Assembly (NCBI RefSeq): GCF_014083945.1
Contig: NZ_CP046444.1
Location: 3,658,001 to 3,722,000, forward strand
Reading direction: 5' to 3'
Length of the DNA: 64,000 nt
Origin: Granulicella sp. 5B5
GTDB lineage: Bacteria; Acidobacteriota; Terriglobia; Terriglobales; Acidobacteriaceae
Every line of letters starts with the position of its first letter. Positions within the stretch are counted from its first letter, which is position 1. A program made the position numbers and the translations under genes. Below, piece after piece: positions 26,023-34,249 of this stretch. Under the pieces are notes generated by a model, which had not been told where the DNA came from, ran no database searches, and saw only the letters and a program-made list of their open reading frames with translations.

Positions 26023-26088
26023 GTCATCTCGACCCGGAGCATCGCAGCTTCACCGCGATGCGCAGTGGAGAGACCTGCAGTTTGCTCG
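26023..26088 (+). repeat. Dispersed repeat, family R3, short copy
   Basis: GTCATCTCGACCCGGAGC, then ATCGCAGCTTCACCGCGAT, ending GGAGAGACCTGCAGTTTG. It lies in the gap between deoC and the DUF2252 gene, upstream of the latter. Confidence 0.7.
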
Positions 26089-26200
26089 CATTGCCACAAA
26101 TCTTGGGCCAAACGAACCGCCAAAGCAAAAGTGTATACCCGCAGCCCCATCCGCTATAAGCTTTCACAGGCACCGTTTCGCCCGCAGGAGCAACCACGAC

Positions 26201-27703
26201 ATGTCCACGCTCACCCCGCCATTGCCGCCCTCCGAGCGCGCCGCCCTCGGCCACGCCGCCCGCAAGCAGCTCGGGCGCCGCGCCCACGCCTCCATCGACA
26301 TTCATGCCGCCGCGCACGACCCCATAGCGCTCCTCCGCGCCTCGGAAAAAGACCGCATTCAGTCTCTCGTCGCCATCAAGCATGAGCGCATGACCGAGAG
26401 CTGTTTCAGCTTCTACCGGGGAGCTGTGCCTATCATGGCCTTCGACCTCGCCGCCCAACCCAACACCGGCCTCATCACCCAGCTCTGCGGCGACGCCCAC
26501 ATCTCCAACCTCGGTGCCTTCTCCGCACCGGCCGCAGGCCTCTCAAAGGGAATCGCAGGCGGCCTCACCTTCGACATCAACGACTTCGACGAGACCATCC
26601 GCGGCCCCTTCGAGTTCGACGTCAAGCGCCTCGCCACCAGCCTTATCCTCGGCGGCCGCGAAGCCGGCATCAAGCTCGCCGCGCGCCACAAAGCCGTCTC
26701 GCACTTCCTCGCCCGCTATCGCGAGCACATGCACACCTTCGCCGAACTTCCCATCCTCGAACTCGCCCGCTATCAGATCCACCGCCTCGCCCACATAGAC
26801 CCCATGCCCGCCATCCTCGCGCAGGCCGAGCGCTCCACCGTCGACAAGACCTTAAAATCCCTCACCGAGTCCACCAGCAAGAGCGCGAAGAACAACAAGG
26901 CATCGAACGCCAAAGCTTTGAAAGGGACAGGCGATACCCAGGTACCCCAAGGCTTCAGCCTTGGGTCTCATAAACAGGCAAGTAAGAAAGGGGTTTTAAC
27001 CCCGGAGGGAGCAGCCGACCGCCACTTCCGTTCCGACCCGCCACTCCTCCGCCGCATCACCGGCAAAGAAGCCGACAACGTCCTCGCCTCCCTCGGCCCT
27101 TACTCGCGGACACTGCAACCTGAGCGCCGCCACTTCCTCGACAAGTACCGCCCCATTGACGTCGGTTTCAAAGTCGTCGGCACTGGCTCCGTCGGTTGGC
27201 ACGACTACGTCATCTACCTTGAAGGCACGCACGACTGCAAGTCCGACCCGCTCTTCCTGCAGGTCAAGGAGGAGACCGCCTCCGCCTACGCGCCCTATCT
27301 GCCTGAAGGCTCGCAGCACACCCACAACGGTCACCGTGTGATGGACGGCCAGCGCGCCATGCAGCTCACCAGCGACCCCTTCCTCGGCTACACCACCATC
27401 GAAGGCCGCGACTACCTCGTCCGCCAGCTTAACGACCACAAGGCATCCATCGACCTCACCACTCTCACTGCGGACTCGCTGCTCGGTTACGCCGATCTCT
27501 GCGGCGAGCTCTTCGCCCGCGGCCACGCTCGCGCCGGAGACCCCGTCGCCATCGCCGCCTACCTCGGCAAGAACTGCCGCTTCGACGACGCCATCCTCAG
27601 CTTCGCCCACAACTACGCCGACCAGACCGAGCGCTACTGGGACCTCTTCAAAAAGTCCCTCAAGCCCGCAAGCCCACGCCGCAAGTCTCAACGCAAAGGC
27701 TAA
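26201..27703 (+). CDS. DUF2252 family protein with in-frame repeat insertion
   Basis: A 500-residue protein of a family distantly related to kinase-fold proteins. Typical motifs are visible: HERMTESCFSFYRGA, LCGDAHISNLGAF, FDINDFDETIRGPFEFDVKRLA, VGTGSVGWHDYV and RDYLVRQLNDHKAS. The function is unknown. Between the AQAERSTVDKTLKSLTE helix and the DRHFRSDPPLLRRI segment it carries about 33 residues encoded by an R1 palindromic element (ALKGTG ... GVLTPEG). The ATG has GCAGGAG 10 bases upstream; longer upstream frames read through the R3 repeat and are rejected. Confidence 0.88.
   Translation: MSTLTPPLPPSERAALGHAARKQLGRRAHASIDIHAAAHDPIALLRASEKDRIQSLVAIKHERMTESCFSFYRGAVPIMAFDLAAQPNTGLITQLCGDAHISNLGAFSAPAAGLSKGIAGGLTFDINDFDETIRGPFEFDVKRLATSLILGGREAGIKLAARHKAVSHFLARYREHMHTFAELPILELARYQIHRLAHIDPMPAILAQAERSTVDKTLKSLTESTSKSAKNNKASNAKALKGTGDTQVPQGFSLGSHKQASKKGVLTPEGAADRHFRSDPPLLRRITGKEADNVLASLGPYSRTLQPERRHFLDKYRPIDVGFKVVGTGSVGWHDYVIYLEGTHDCKSDPLFLQVKEETASAYAPYLPEGSQHTHNGHRVMDGQRAMQLTSDPFLGYTTIEGRDYLVRQLNDHKASIDLTTLTADSLLGYADLCGELFARGHARAGDPVAIAAYLGKNCRFDDAILSFAHNYADQTERYWDLFKKSLKPASPRRKSQRKG
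26915..27013 (+). repeat. In-frame palindromic element, family R1, inside the DUF2252 gene
   Basis: Begins GCTTTGAAAGGGACAGG. A first stem CCCAAGGCTTCAGCCTTGGG follows, then a variable A-rich spacer and a second stem GGGGTTTTAACCCC followed by GGAGGGAGC. Its start, end and reading frame are the same as in the hemC and hemD copies. Confidence 0.8.
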
Positions 27704-27756
27704 GCTTCCACGCGCTCTTCACTACTGTCTACCCTACTGCACTACTGTCTGTCCCT

Positions 27757-28170
27757 CTACACCCGTTCGATCATCACATCGGTCGACTTCATCAGCGCGG
27801 CAGCCGTCTGCCCCTTGCGCAGCTGCATCTCACGCACCGCATCCGATGTAATGATCGACGTGATCCGCTGATCGCCGATCTTCAGCACGATCTTCGCCAT
27901 CAACCCGCTGATCGTCACCTCTTCAATCACGCCCAACAGCTGATTACGCCCGCTCACCTTGCGGTACCGCTCGCGCGAAATCCTCATCGCAGGTTCCGGC
28001 TTCGTCTTCATCAGCGGACGCAGCGCACTCTCCGGCACCCTGTGGTGTCCCCCTGGCGTCTTTACTGTCTTCAGCTTATCGGCCAGTATCCACTGCTTCA
28101 GCGTCGGATAACTCACACCCAGCGCTGCCGCAGCCTCTCGCGGTTTCAACAGAACATCGACATCCGCCAT
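27757..28170 (-). CDS. Helix-turn-helix plus Mop/TOBE molybdate-binding regulator
   Basis: A 137-residue protein. Residues about 5-55 form an excisionase/MerR-like HTH (LLKPREAAAALGVSYPTLKQWI, KTVKTPGGHHRVPESAL). Residues about 70-137 form a Mop/TOBE domain (SGRNQLLGVIEEVTISGLMAKIVLKI, ending AAALMKSTDVMIERV), the fold that binds molybdate or tungstate. Such HTH-Mop proteins are thought to sense molybdate. GGAGG seven bases before the chosen ATG decides against a 51-codon His-rich upstream extension. It is divergent from nrdA. The roughly 515 bases between them hold the NrdR-like boxes and the cobalamin riboswitch. Confidence 0.85.
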   Translation of the reverse strand: MADVDVLLKPREAAAALGVSYPTLKQWILADKLKTVKTPGGHHRVPESALRPLMKTKPEPAMRISRERYRKVSGRNQLLGVIEEVTISGLMAKIVLKIGDQRITSIITSDAVREMQLRKGQTAAALMKSTDVMIERV

Positions 28171-28346
28171 CGCACATCCTCCGGAACAAGCCGAGTATAG
28201 CCCGGCAGTGCTTGCACCGACCTCGCCGGTCATCGCTCTCTTCCTATGACCAGAATGCTCATGGTGCCCATGTGCCCCATGAGCGGAGCTTTCTGTTTCG
28301 CTATAAATTTCTTTCGCGCACATTCCACGGCACCTCCCTCACATAT

Positions 28347-28391
28347 CCACAACCTATAGTCTTGCCCCGCCTCTGACCACAAGCTATAGTC
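28347..28391 (+). promoter_or_regulatory. Paired NrdR-like boxes upstream of nrdA
   Basis: CCACAACCTATAGTC and CCACAAGCTATAGTC lie exactly 30 bases apart. Each matches about 11-12 of the 16 positions of the NrdR consensus (acaCwAtATaTwGtgt), and the near-three-turn spacing is that of known paired NrdR boxes. They lie immediately upstream of the riboswitch. Confidence 0.65.
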
Positions 28392-28399
28392 GTTTTATT

Positions 28400-28575
28400 C
28401 CACGGTCTCCTCTCGCAAGAGTGGAGTGAAAAGGGAATCTGGTGAAACTCCGGAACTGCCCCGCAGCGGTAAGCAGGTACGAACGCCCTAACTGAAGACA
28501 CTGGTTGGACAAACCGGGAAGTCAGGGTCATTAGGTCCGAACCTGCAGAGTCCGAAGACCTGCCATGGAAACATC
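28400..28575 (+). promoter_or_regulatory. Cobalamin (adenosylcobalamin) riboswitch upstream of nrdA
   Basis: The conserved core is readable: GGGAATCTGGTGAAACTCC, GGAACTGCCCCGCAGCGGTAA, and the B12-box GTCCGAAGACCTGCC near the 3' end, with the intervening pairing elements in the right order. About 110 bases separate it from the nrdA ATG, where CACACGCCTCCGAGGGGAGG-like sequence can form an expression-platform helix. B12 riboswitches in front of class I ribonucleotide reductases are known to shut them off when B12 allows the class II enzyme to work. Confidence 0.93.
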
Positions 28576-28686
28576 GCACACGCCTCCGAGGGGAGGCGAG
28601 GTGACAGCTTCCCTCTGTCCTCCGCACAGCACGCGCGGCGGTCGCTGTCTCTTCGCACACACTCTGAGGCCTGGGAGGAACCACCC

Positions 28687-31140
28687 ATGGCCGCCGCTGA
28701 CTCCATCCACACCCAGACCACACTCGCCGACATCACTCCCGGCTTTCCCGTCCGCGAGGAGATGCCCGTCATGCACGTCCGCAAGCGCAACGGCGCGCTT
28801 GAGCCCGTCGACGTCAACAAGATCGTCCGCGCCGTCCAGCGCAGTTCCTATGGCCTCTCGCACGTCGATGCCATCCGCGTCGCCAGCAAGACCATCGGCG
28901 GCCTCTACGACGGCGCCACCACCCGCGAGCTCGACACCATCTCCATCGACACCGCCGCCTCCCTCATCGCCGAGGAGCCGCAGTACTCGCGCCTCGCCGC
29001 GCGCCTCCTCCTCGCCACCATCGTCAAGGAGGTCTCCGCGCTCAACCTGCACAGCTTCTCGCAGTCCATCGCCTACGGCCACGCCGAAGGCGTCGTCGGC
29101 AAGGCCACAGCCGAGTTCGTCGCCACCCACGCCCGCAAGCTCAACCACGCCATCGACGACTCTCTCTCCGACCGCTTCGAATACTTCGGTCTCCGCACCG
29201 TCTACGACCGCTACCTGCTCCGCGATCCCATCTCGCGCTGCGTCATCGAAACTCCGCAGCACTTTTTCCTCCGCGTCGCCTGCGGCCTCGCCGGCTCTCC
29301 GCATGAGGCCATCGCCTTCTACCGCCTCATCGCCTCGCTCGACTACATGCCGTCCTCGCCCACACTCTTCAACGCCGGCACCAAGCACCCGCAGATGTCC
29401 TCGTGCTATCTCCACGACAGTCCCAGCGACTCGCTCGACAGCATCTACGACACCTACAAGAACGTCGCCTTGCTCTCCAAGTTCTCCGGTGGCATCGGCG
29501 TGGCCTTCCATCGCGTCCGCAGCGAGGGCTCACTCATCCGCGCCACCAACGGCCTCTCGAACGGCATCATCCCCTGGCTCCGCACGCTCGACTCCTCCGT
29601 CGCGGCGGTCAATCAGGGCGGCAAGCGCAAAGGCGCCTGCTGCGTCTACCTCGAACCCTGGCATGCCGACATCGAGTCCTTCCTCGAGCTCCGCGAAAAC
29701 ACCGGCGACGGCGCTCGCCGCACCTACAACCTAAACCTCGCCAACTGGATTCCCGACCTTTTCATGCAGCGCGTCGAAGCCGACGCCATGTGGTCGCTCT
29801 TCGACCCCAAAGACGTCCCACACCTCCCCGACCTCTTTGGCGAGCCCTTCAAACTTCTCTACGAAGAAGCCGAGGCGCAGAAGCTCTACAAGCGACAGAT
29901 CAAGGCCCGCGATCTCTACCTCCGCATGATGCGTTCGCTCGCCGAAACCGGCAACGGCTGGATGACCTTCAAAGACGCCACCAACCTCAAGTGCAACCAG
30001 ACCGGCGCTCCCGGCAACGTTGTGCACCTCTCCAACCTCTGCACAGAGATCACCGAAGTCTCGTCGAAGGACCAGACCGCCGTCTGCAACCTCGGCTCCA
30101 TCAACCTCGCCCGCCATATCACGGTCGATGAAAACAACCAGCCCACCTTCGACTTCATCAAGCTAGCCGAAACCGTCCGTACCGCGGTCCCCATGCTCGA
30201 CCGCGTCATCGACATCAACTTCTATCCCATCCCCGGCGCCGCCTCCAGCAACGCGCAGTGGCGTCCCATCGGCCTCGGCATCATGGGCCTGCAGGACGTC
30301 TTCTTCCAACTCCATCTCCCCTTCGACAGCGCAGAAGCCCACGCGCTTTCAACCAAAATCCAGGAAGAGATCTACTACCACGCCCTCGTCGCCTCCTGCG
30401 ATTTAGCCGAAGCCAACGGCCCCCACAATACCTTCGCCGACACGCGCCTCGCCAAGGGCCACTTCCAGTTCGACCTCTGGAACGTCACTCCGTCCGACAC
30501 AACCCGCTGGGACGCTCTCCGCGCCCGCATCGCCCAGCACGGCGTCCGCAACTCTCTGGTCATCGCCATCGCCCCGACAGCCACTATCGCCAGCATCGTC
30601 GGCTGCTACGAGTGCATCGAGCCGCAGATCTCCAACCTCTTCAAGCGCGAAACCCTCTCCGGTGAGTTCCTGCAGGTCAACCGCTATCTCATCGAAGAGT
30701 TGCAATCCCGCAACCTCTGGACAGAAGACATGCGTATGAAGCTCAAGCTCTCCGAAGGCTCCGTACAAAACATCGAAGGCCTCCCCGACGACCTCAAGCT
30801 CCTCTACCGCACCGTCTGGGAAGTCCCAATGCGCGCCCTCATCGACATGGCCGCCGCGCGCAACGCCTACATCGACCAGTCGCAGTCCCTCAACCTCTTC
30901 GCTGAATCCCCCAACATCGGCAAGCTCTCCAGCATGTACATGTACGCCTGGAAGCAGGGCCTCAAGACCACGTACTACCTTCGCTCGCGCCCTGCGACAA
31001 AGATCGCCAAGACCACCGTCGCCACCGCCAGCACCCGCACCAACGCCGCAGCCTCCAACGCAACCACCGCAACAACCACGGACGCAGCAGCCATAGCCTG
31101 CTCACTCGAAAACCCCGAGTCCTGCGAAGCCTGCCAATAG
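28687..31140 (+). CDS. nrdA: Ribonucleoside-diphosphate reductase, class I alpha subunit
   Basis: An 817-residue catalytic subunit that makes deoxyribonucleotides. An N-terminal ATP cone (VRKRNGALEPVDVNKIVRAV, about residues 30-120) provides overall activity control. Catalytic barrel motifs are present: NAGTKHPQMSSCYL, NLSNLCTEI with the radical-site Cys and Glu, PTATIASIVG, and YAWKQGLKTTYYLRSRP with the tandem Tyr of the radical pathway. The C-terminal CEAC pair is the shuttle disulphide. An Ala/Thr-rich linker precedes that tail. GGGAGGA lies 6 bases before the ATG. It is controlled by a B12 riboswitch and NrdR-like boxes; nrdB follows after a repeat-filled gap of 159 bases. Confidence 0.95.
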   Translation: MAAADSIHTQTTLADITPGFPVREEMPVMHVRKRNGALEPVDVNKIVRAVQRSSYGLSHVDAIRVASKTIGGLYDGATTRELDTISIDTAASLIAEEPQYSRLAARLLLATIVKEVSALNLHSFSQSIAYGHAEGVVGKATAEFVATHARKLNHAIDDSLSDRFEYFGLRTVYDRYLLRDPISRCVIETPQHFFLRVACGLAGSPHEAIAFYRLIASLDYMPSSPTLFNAGTKHPQMSSCYLHDSPSDSLDSIYDTYKNVALLSKFSGGIGVAFHRVRSEGSLIRATNGLSNGIIPWLRTLDSSVAAVNQGGKRKGACCVYLEPWHADIESFLELRENTGDGARRTYNLNLANWIPDLFMQRVEADAMWSLFDPKDVPHLPDLFGEPFKLLYEEAEAQKLYKRQIKARDLYLRMMRSLAETGNGWMTFKDATNLKCNQTGAPGNVVHLSNLCTEITEVSSKDQTAVCNLGSINLARHITVDENNQPTFDFIKLAETVRTAVPMLDRVIDINFYPIPGAASSNAQWRPIGLGIMGLQDVFFQLHLPFDSAEAHALSTKIQEEIYYHALVASCDLAEANGPHNTFADTRLAKGHFQFDLWNVTPSDTTRWDALRARIAQHGVRNSLVIAIAPTATIASIVGCYECIEPQISNLFKRETLSGEFLQVNRYLIEELQSRNLWTEDMRMKLKLSEGSVQNIEGLPDDLKLLYRTVWEVPMRALIDMAAARNAYIDQSQSLNLFAESPNIGKLSSMYMYAWKQGLKTTYYLRSRPATKIAKTTVATASTRTNAAASNATTATTTDAAAIACSLENPESCEACQ

Positions 31141-31154
31141 CTCCACCAACCTCC

Positions 31155-31207
31155 GTCATCTCGACCGACCAACGGAAGCGGAGAGACCCCTGTATTTTGC
31201 TTGCACC
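31155..31207 (+). repeat. Dispersed repeat, family R3, short copy
   Basis: GTCATCTCGACCGACC, then GCGGAGAGACCCCTGTATTT. This shortened copy, without the central hairpin, lies between nrdA and nrdB. Confidence 0.65.
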
Positions 31208-31215
31208 ACCACAAC

Positions 31216-31267
31216 CTCTGGGTGCCCCATCTTCGCGACGGCATCATCGTCGCTAAGGTGGGTTGCA
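31216..31267. repeat. Palindromic repeat, family R2, between nrdA and nrdB
   Basis: CTGGGTGCCCCATCTTCGCGACG, then CGTCGCTAAGGTGGG; the arms are CCATCTTCGCGACG and CGTCGCTAAGGTGG with two mismatches. It lies directly upstream of the nrdB ribosome-binding region. Confidence 0.65.
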
Positions 31268-31299
31268 CACTCTCCATCGAGCCACCGAAAGGACCACAA

Positions 31300-32331
31300 A
31301 TGTCCAGCCACTCCTCCGTCGCCGCCCCCGACCACATCCTCGACCCCGGTCTCTGCCTCACGCTCCGCCCCATGCGTTTCCCAGTCTTCTACGACATGTT
31401 CCGCGACGGCATCAAGAACACCTGGACCGTCGAAGAGGTCGACTTCCAGACCGACCTCGCCGATCTGAAAACCAAGATCACCCCCGCCGAGGTCCACGTC
31501 ATCCAACGCCTCGTCGCCTTCTTCGCCACCGGCGATTCCATCGTCTCCAACAACCTTGTGCTCAACCTCTACAAGCACATCAACAGCCCCGAAGCGCGCC
31601 TCTACCTCTCGCGCCAGCTCTTTGAAGAGGCAGTCCACGTGCAGTTCTACCTCACGCTGCTCGACAACTATGTCCCCGACCCCGAAGAGCGCAACGCCGC
31701 CTTCGCTGCCGTCGAAAACATCCCCAGCATCAGCAAAAAAGCCGACTTCTGCATGAAGTGGATGGACTCCATCCAGCAGCTTGAAACGCTCGAAACTCGC
31801 GAGCACCGCCGCCAGTTCCTGCTCAACCTCATCTGCTTCGCCGCGTGCATTGAAGGCCTGTTCTTCTTCGCCGCCTTCGCCTACGTCTACTTCTTCCGCT
31901 CGAAAGGTTTACTCCATGGCCTCGCTGCAGGGACAAACTGGGTCTTCCGCGATGAGTCCTGCCACCTCGAGTTCGCCTTCGAGGTCGTCAACGTCGTCCG
32001 CGCACAAGAACCCGATCTCTGGGACGCCGAGCTCGAAGCCCAGGTCGTCACCATGCTCCGCGAAGCCGTCGACTGCGAAACCCAGTTTGCTGAAGACCTC
32101 CTCGCCGGCGGCGTCGCCGGCCTCAGCCTCCGCGACATGCGCGAGTACCTCGGCTACGTCGCCGACTCCCGCCTCCAGCGCCTCGGCATCGCTCCCGCCT
32201 TCAACGCCAAAAACCCCTTCGCCTTCATGGACCTTCAGGACGTCCAGGAACTCACCAACTTCTTCGAGCGCCGCGTCTCCGCCTATCAGACCGCCGTCGA
32301 AGGCGAGGTCGCCTTCACCGAGGACTTCTAA
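31300..32331 (+). CDS. nrdB: Ribonucleoside-diphosphate reductase, class I beta (radical) subunit
   Basis: A 343-residue ferritin-like subunit carrying the dimetal cofactor. Ligand helices are visible: ITPAEVHVIQRLVAFFATGD, QLFEEAVHVQFYLTLLD (E..H), FAACIEGLFFFAAFAYV (Glu) and FRDESCHLEFAFEVVN (E..H). The chosen ATG has GAAAGGA upstream and avoids reading through the R2 repeat. Its stop overlaps the stop codon of the converging TetR gene by four bases. Whether the cofactor is Fe-Fe or Mn-containing cannot be told here. Confidence 0.94.
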   Translation: MSSHSSVAAPDHILDPGLCLTLRPMRFPVFYDMFRDGIKNTWTVEEVDFQTDLADLKTKITPAEVHVIQRLVAFFATGDSIVSNNLVLNLYKHINSPEARLYLSRQLFEEAVHVQFYLTLLDNYVPDPEERNAAFAAVENIPSISKKADFCMKWMDSIQQLETLETREHRRQFLLNLICFAACIEGLFFFAAFAYVYFFRSKGLLHGLAAGTNWVFRDESCHLEFAFEVVNVVRAQEPDLWDAELEAQVVTMLREAVDCETQFAEDLLAGGVAGLSLRDMREYLGYVADSRLQRLGIAPAFNAKNPFAFMDLQDVQELTNFFERRVSAYQTAVEGEVAFTEDF

Positions 32332-32960
32332 CCCTCACTCTCAGCGCCTCGCACAATCAGCCCCAGGCTCTCCCTGTAGCGTTGCTCGAACCTGTCGAAG
32401 AGGACCCCGCCGCTTTGCCGCGACAGCGGGAACCTCTTCGCGTCGAGCTTCGCCCTGCGCGCCTCCAGGTCATATGCCGCCGACCGCTCACCCGGCCGCG
32501 GAAACACCGCCTGCTCCTCAATTACAAAGCTCACCGTGAACGTATACACCGTGCTCAGCAGCACCACCGCCTGCCGCACGGAAAACCCAGCCTCCACCAG
32601 CCGCTGCCCTACGCGCTCCGTCGTCTCCATATAAACCGTGTCCGTCAGGCGGGACCCCGCCACCATCCGCGCACCATCCCTATACTTCAACAGGGCCTCC
32701 CGCAATCCCATTCCAAACGTACGGACCCACACGGCCCAGTCACTCGCACCCTTCACGGGCACCAGGCCGGCAGCGCCCTCGGCCAGCACCAGCGTCGCCA
32801 TCGCATCAACCAGCTCTTCCTTGCTCTTGAAGTGCCAATACAGCGTCGGCGCCTGGATCTTCAACTCCGTCGCCAGCCGTCGCAGGGTAAGCTGCTCCAG
32901 CCCCACTTCGTTCAGCAGGTCCAATCCTGCCCGCACAACCATCTCGCGATTCACCTTCAT
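32328..32960 (-). CDS. TetR family regulator (TetR_C class)
   Basis: A 210-residue repressor with an N-terminal HTH (VVRAGLDLLNEVGLEQLTLRRLA, IQAPTLYWHFKSKEELVDAM) and a long helical ligand domain of the tetracycline-repressor C-terminal class (VGQRLVEAGFSVRQAVVLLSTVYTF). It is divergent from an alcohol-dehydrogenase-like gene, with a perfect palindrome in between, so it most likely represses that gene and itself. The ligand is unknown. Confidence 0.88.
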   Translation of the reverse strand: MKVNREMVVRAGLDLLNEVGLEQLTLRRLATELKIQAPTLYWHFKSKEELVDAMATLVLAEGAAGLVPVKGASDWAVWVRTFGMGLREALLKYRDGARMVAGSRLTDTVYMETTERVGQRLVEAGFSVRQAVVLLSTVYTFTVSFVIEEQAVFPRPGERSAAYDLEARRAKLDAKRFPLSRQSGGVLFDRFEQRYRESLGLIVRGAESEG

Positions 32961-33008
32961 AGCAGCAGGGTAGCAGCGCGGCAGTTGAAAATCTACCCGT
33001 GTTCGAGT

Positions 33009-33027
33009 AATCTAACAAGGTTAGATT
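33009..33027. promoter_or_regulatory. TetR operator between TetR and the oxidoreductase gene
   Basis: AATCTAAC, three bases, GTTAGATT: perfect 8-base arms. It lies 49 bases from the TetR start and 35 bases before the oxidoreductase start. Confidence 0.7.
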
Positions 33028-33061
33028 TATGGCCGCAATTCTTCCACCAAGGAGTACTCCA

Positions 33062-34030
33062 ATGAAGGCAGCAGTCGTCTATGGCCCCGGCCAAACTCCC
33101 CAATATGCCGACTTCCCCAACCCCACCCCCAGCGCCGGCGAAGAGCTCATCACTGTCCACGCCTCCGCCCTCAGCCACTTCACCAAAGGCCGCGCCTCCG
33201 GCTCACACTACAGTTCGGATGGCGTCTTCCCGGCAGTTGTAGGCGCAGACGGCGTCGGCACCACATCTGACGGCCGCCGCGTCTACTTCGTCCTGCCCGA
33301 AGCCCCCAACGGGGCCATGGCCGAACGCACCGTCGTGCGTTCCCGCCAGTGCATCGAGCTTCCCCCGGACATCGACGACATCACAGCCGCGGCCATAGCG
33401 AACCCCGGCATGTCCGCCTGGGCTGCTCTCGTCGAGCGCGCTCACTTGCAGCCTGGCGAAACGGTGCTTATCAACGGCGCCACCGGAACGGCGGGCCGAC
33501 TCGCGGTGCAGCTCGCAAAGTACCTCGGCGCTTCAAAAGTGATCGCCACCGCCCGCGACGCAAACGCCCTCGAAGACCTCCGCGCCCTCGGTGCCGATGT
33601 CCTCATCCCCTTCGACCTCGAGCCCGTTAATCCCCAGGGCCGCAGGCAGTACGAAGCCGCGCTCAAAGAGCAGTTTGCTCTCGGCATCAACGTCGTCATC
33701 GACTACCTCTGGGGCGTCAGCGCCGAAACCATCATCGTCGCCATCGCAAAAGCTATCGACGACGCCACTCCTGTCCGCTTCGTCCACGTCGGGGGCCTCA
33801 GCGGCGGCGAGATCCAGCTTCCCGGTGCGGCCCTGCGTTCCTCCGCCATCGTCCTCATGGGCAGCGGCAACAAGAGCGTCCCCATGCCCCGCCTGCTCGC
33901 CGCCATCCAAAGTGTCTTCGACGCCTTCATCCCTGCACAGCTTCAAATCAACCCAAAAGTTGTCCCGCTATCGCAGGTAAAAGCAGCCTGGGACGACATC
34001 GGAAAGCCCCGCATCGTCTTCGTGCCGTAG
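33062..34030 (+). CDS. Medium-chain dehydrogenase/reductase, quinone-oxidoreductase-like
   Basis: A 322-residue MDR protein opening MKAAVVYGPGQTPQYADFP, with a GroES-like N-terminal domain and a cofactor-binding motif GATGTAGRLAVQLAKYLGASKVIAT (AxxGxxG type, favouring NADPH). There is no structural zinc Cys cluster and no catalytic Cys/His pair, so it is a zinc-free quinone-reductase-like enzyme. The ATG is preceded by AAGGAG at about 7 bases; an upstream in-frame ATG in the operator region is less likely. Regulation by the divergent TetR protein is inferred from the palindrome. Confidence 0.88.
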   Translation: MKAAVVYGPGQTPQYADFPNPTPSAGEELITVHASALSHFTKGRASGSHYSSDGVFPAVVGADGVGTTSDGRRVYFVLPEAPNGAMAERTVVRSRQCIELPPDIDDITAAAIANPGMSAWAALVERAHLQPGETVLINGATGTAGRLAVQLAKYLGASKVIATARDANALEDLRALGADVLIPFDLEPVNPQGRRQYEAALKEQFALGINVVIDYLWGVSAETIIVAIAKAIDDATPVRFVHVGGLSGGEIQLPGAALRSSAIVLMGSGNKSVPMPRLLAAIQSVFDAFIPAQLQINPKVVPLSQVKAAWDDIGKPRIVFVP

Positions 34031-34082
34031 CCATGCACCGAGCCAAACAACGCCCGCTCCTGTCACGCGGTGGGGCCTTTAC

Positions 34083-34249
34083 CCAAAGACTCTTCGGCCT
34101 CCCAAAAAGCTTGTCATTTCGACCGGAGCATCGCAGCTTCATCGTGATGCGGAGTGGAGAAACCCCTGTATTTGCTGTAGCGAGAGCCGAAGGCACGAGC
34201 GTACCTCAACTACAAAAACGGCAAACGCGCAGTTTTGGGCAAAGCTCCA
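34083..34249 (+). repeat. Dispersed repeat, family R3, long copy
   Basis: About 165 bases closely matching a second long copy at 47906-48058. It includes GTCATTTCGACCGGAGCATC, a hairpin GCATCGC...GTGATGC, GGAGAAACCCCTGTATTTG and a downstream GCGAGAGCCGAAGGC block. It lies in the 450-base gap between the oxidoreductase and TetR genes, together with a small ORF and an operator. Confidence 0.8.

Noticed and set aside
27711-27752. Repeated GCACTACTGTCT-like 12-mers, also at 21724
   Set aside because: Only three short copies with no structure around them; not enough to call an element.
28531-29511. A 326-codon open frame antisense to the riboswitch and nrdA start
   Set aside because: Composition is that of an antisense shadow (Gly/Val/Asp/Glu-rich) and it runs through the cobalamin riboswitch.
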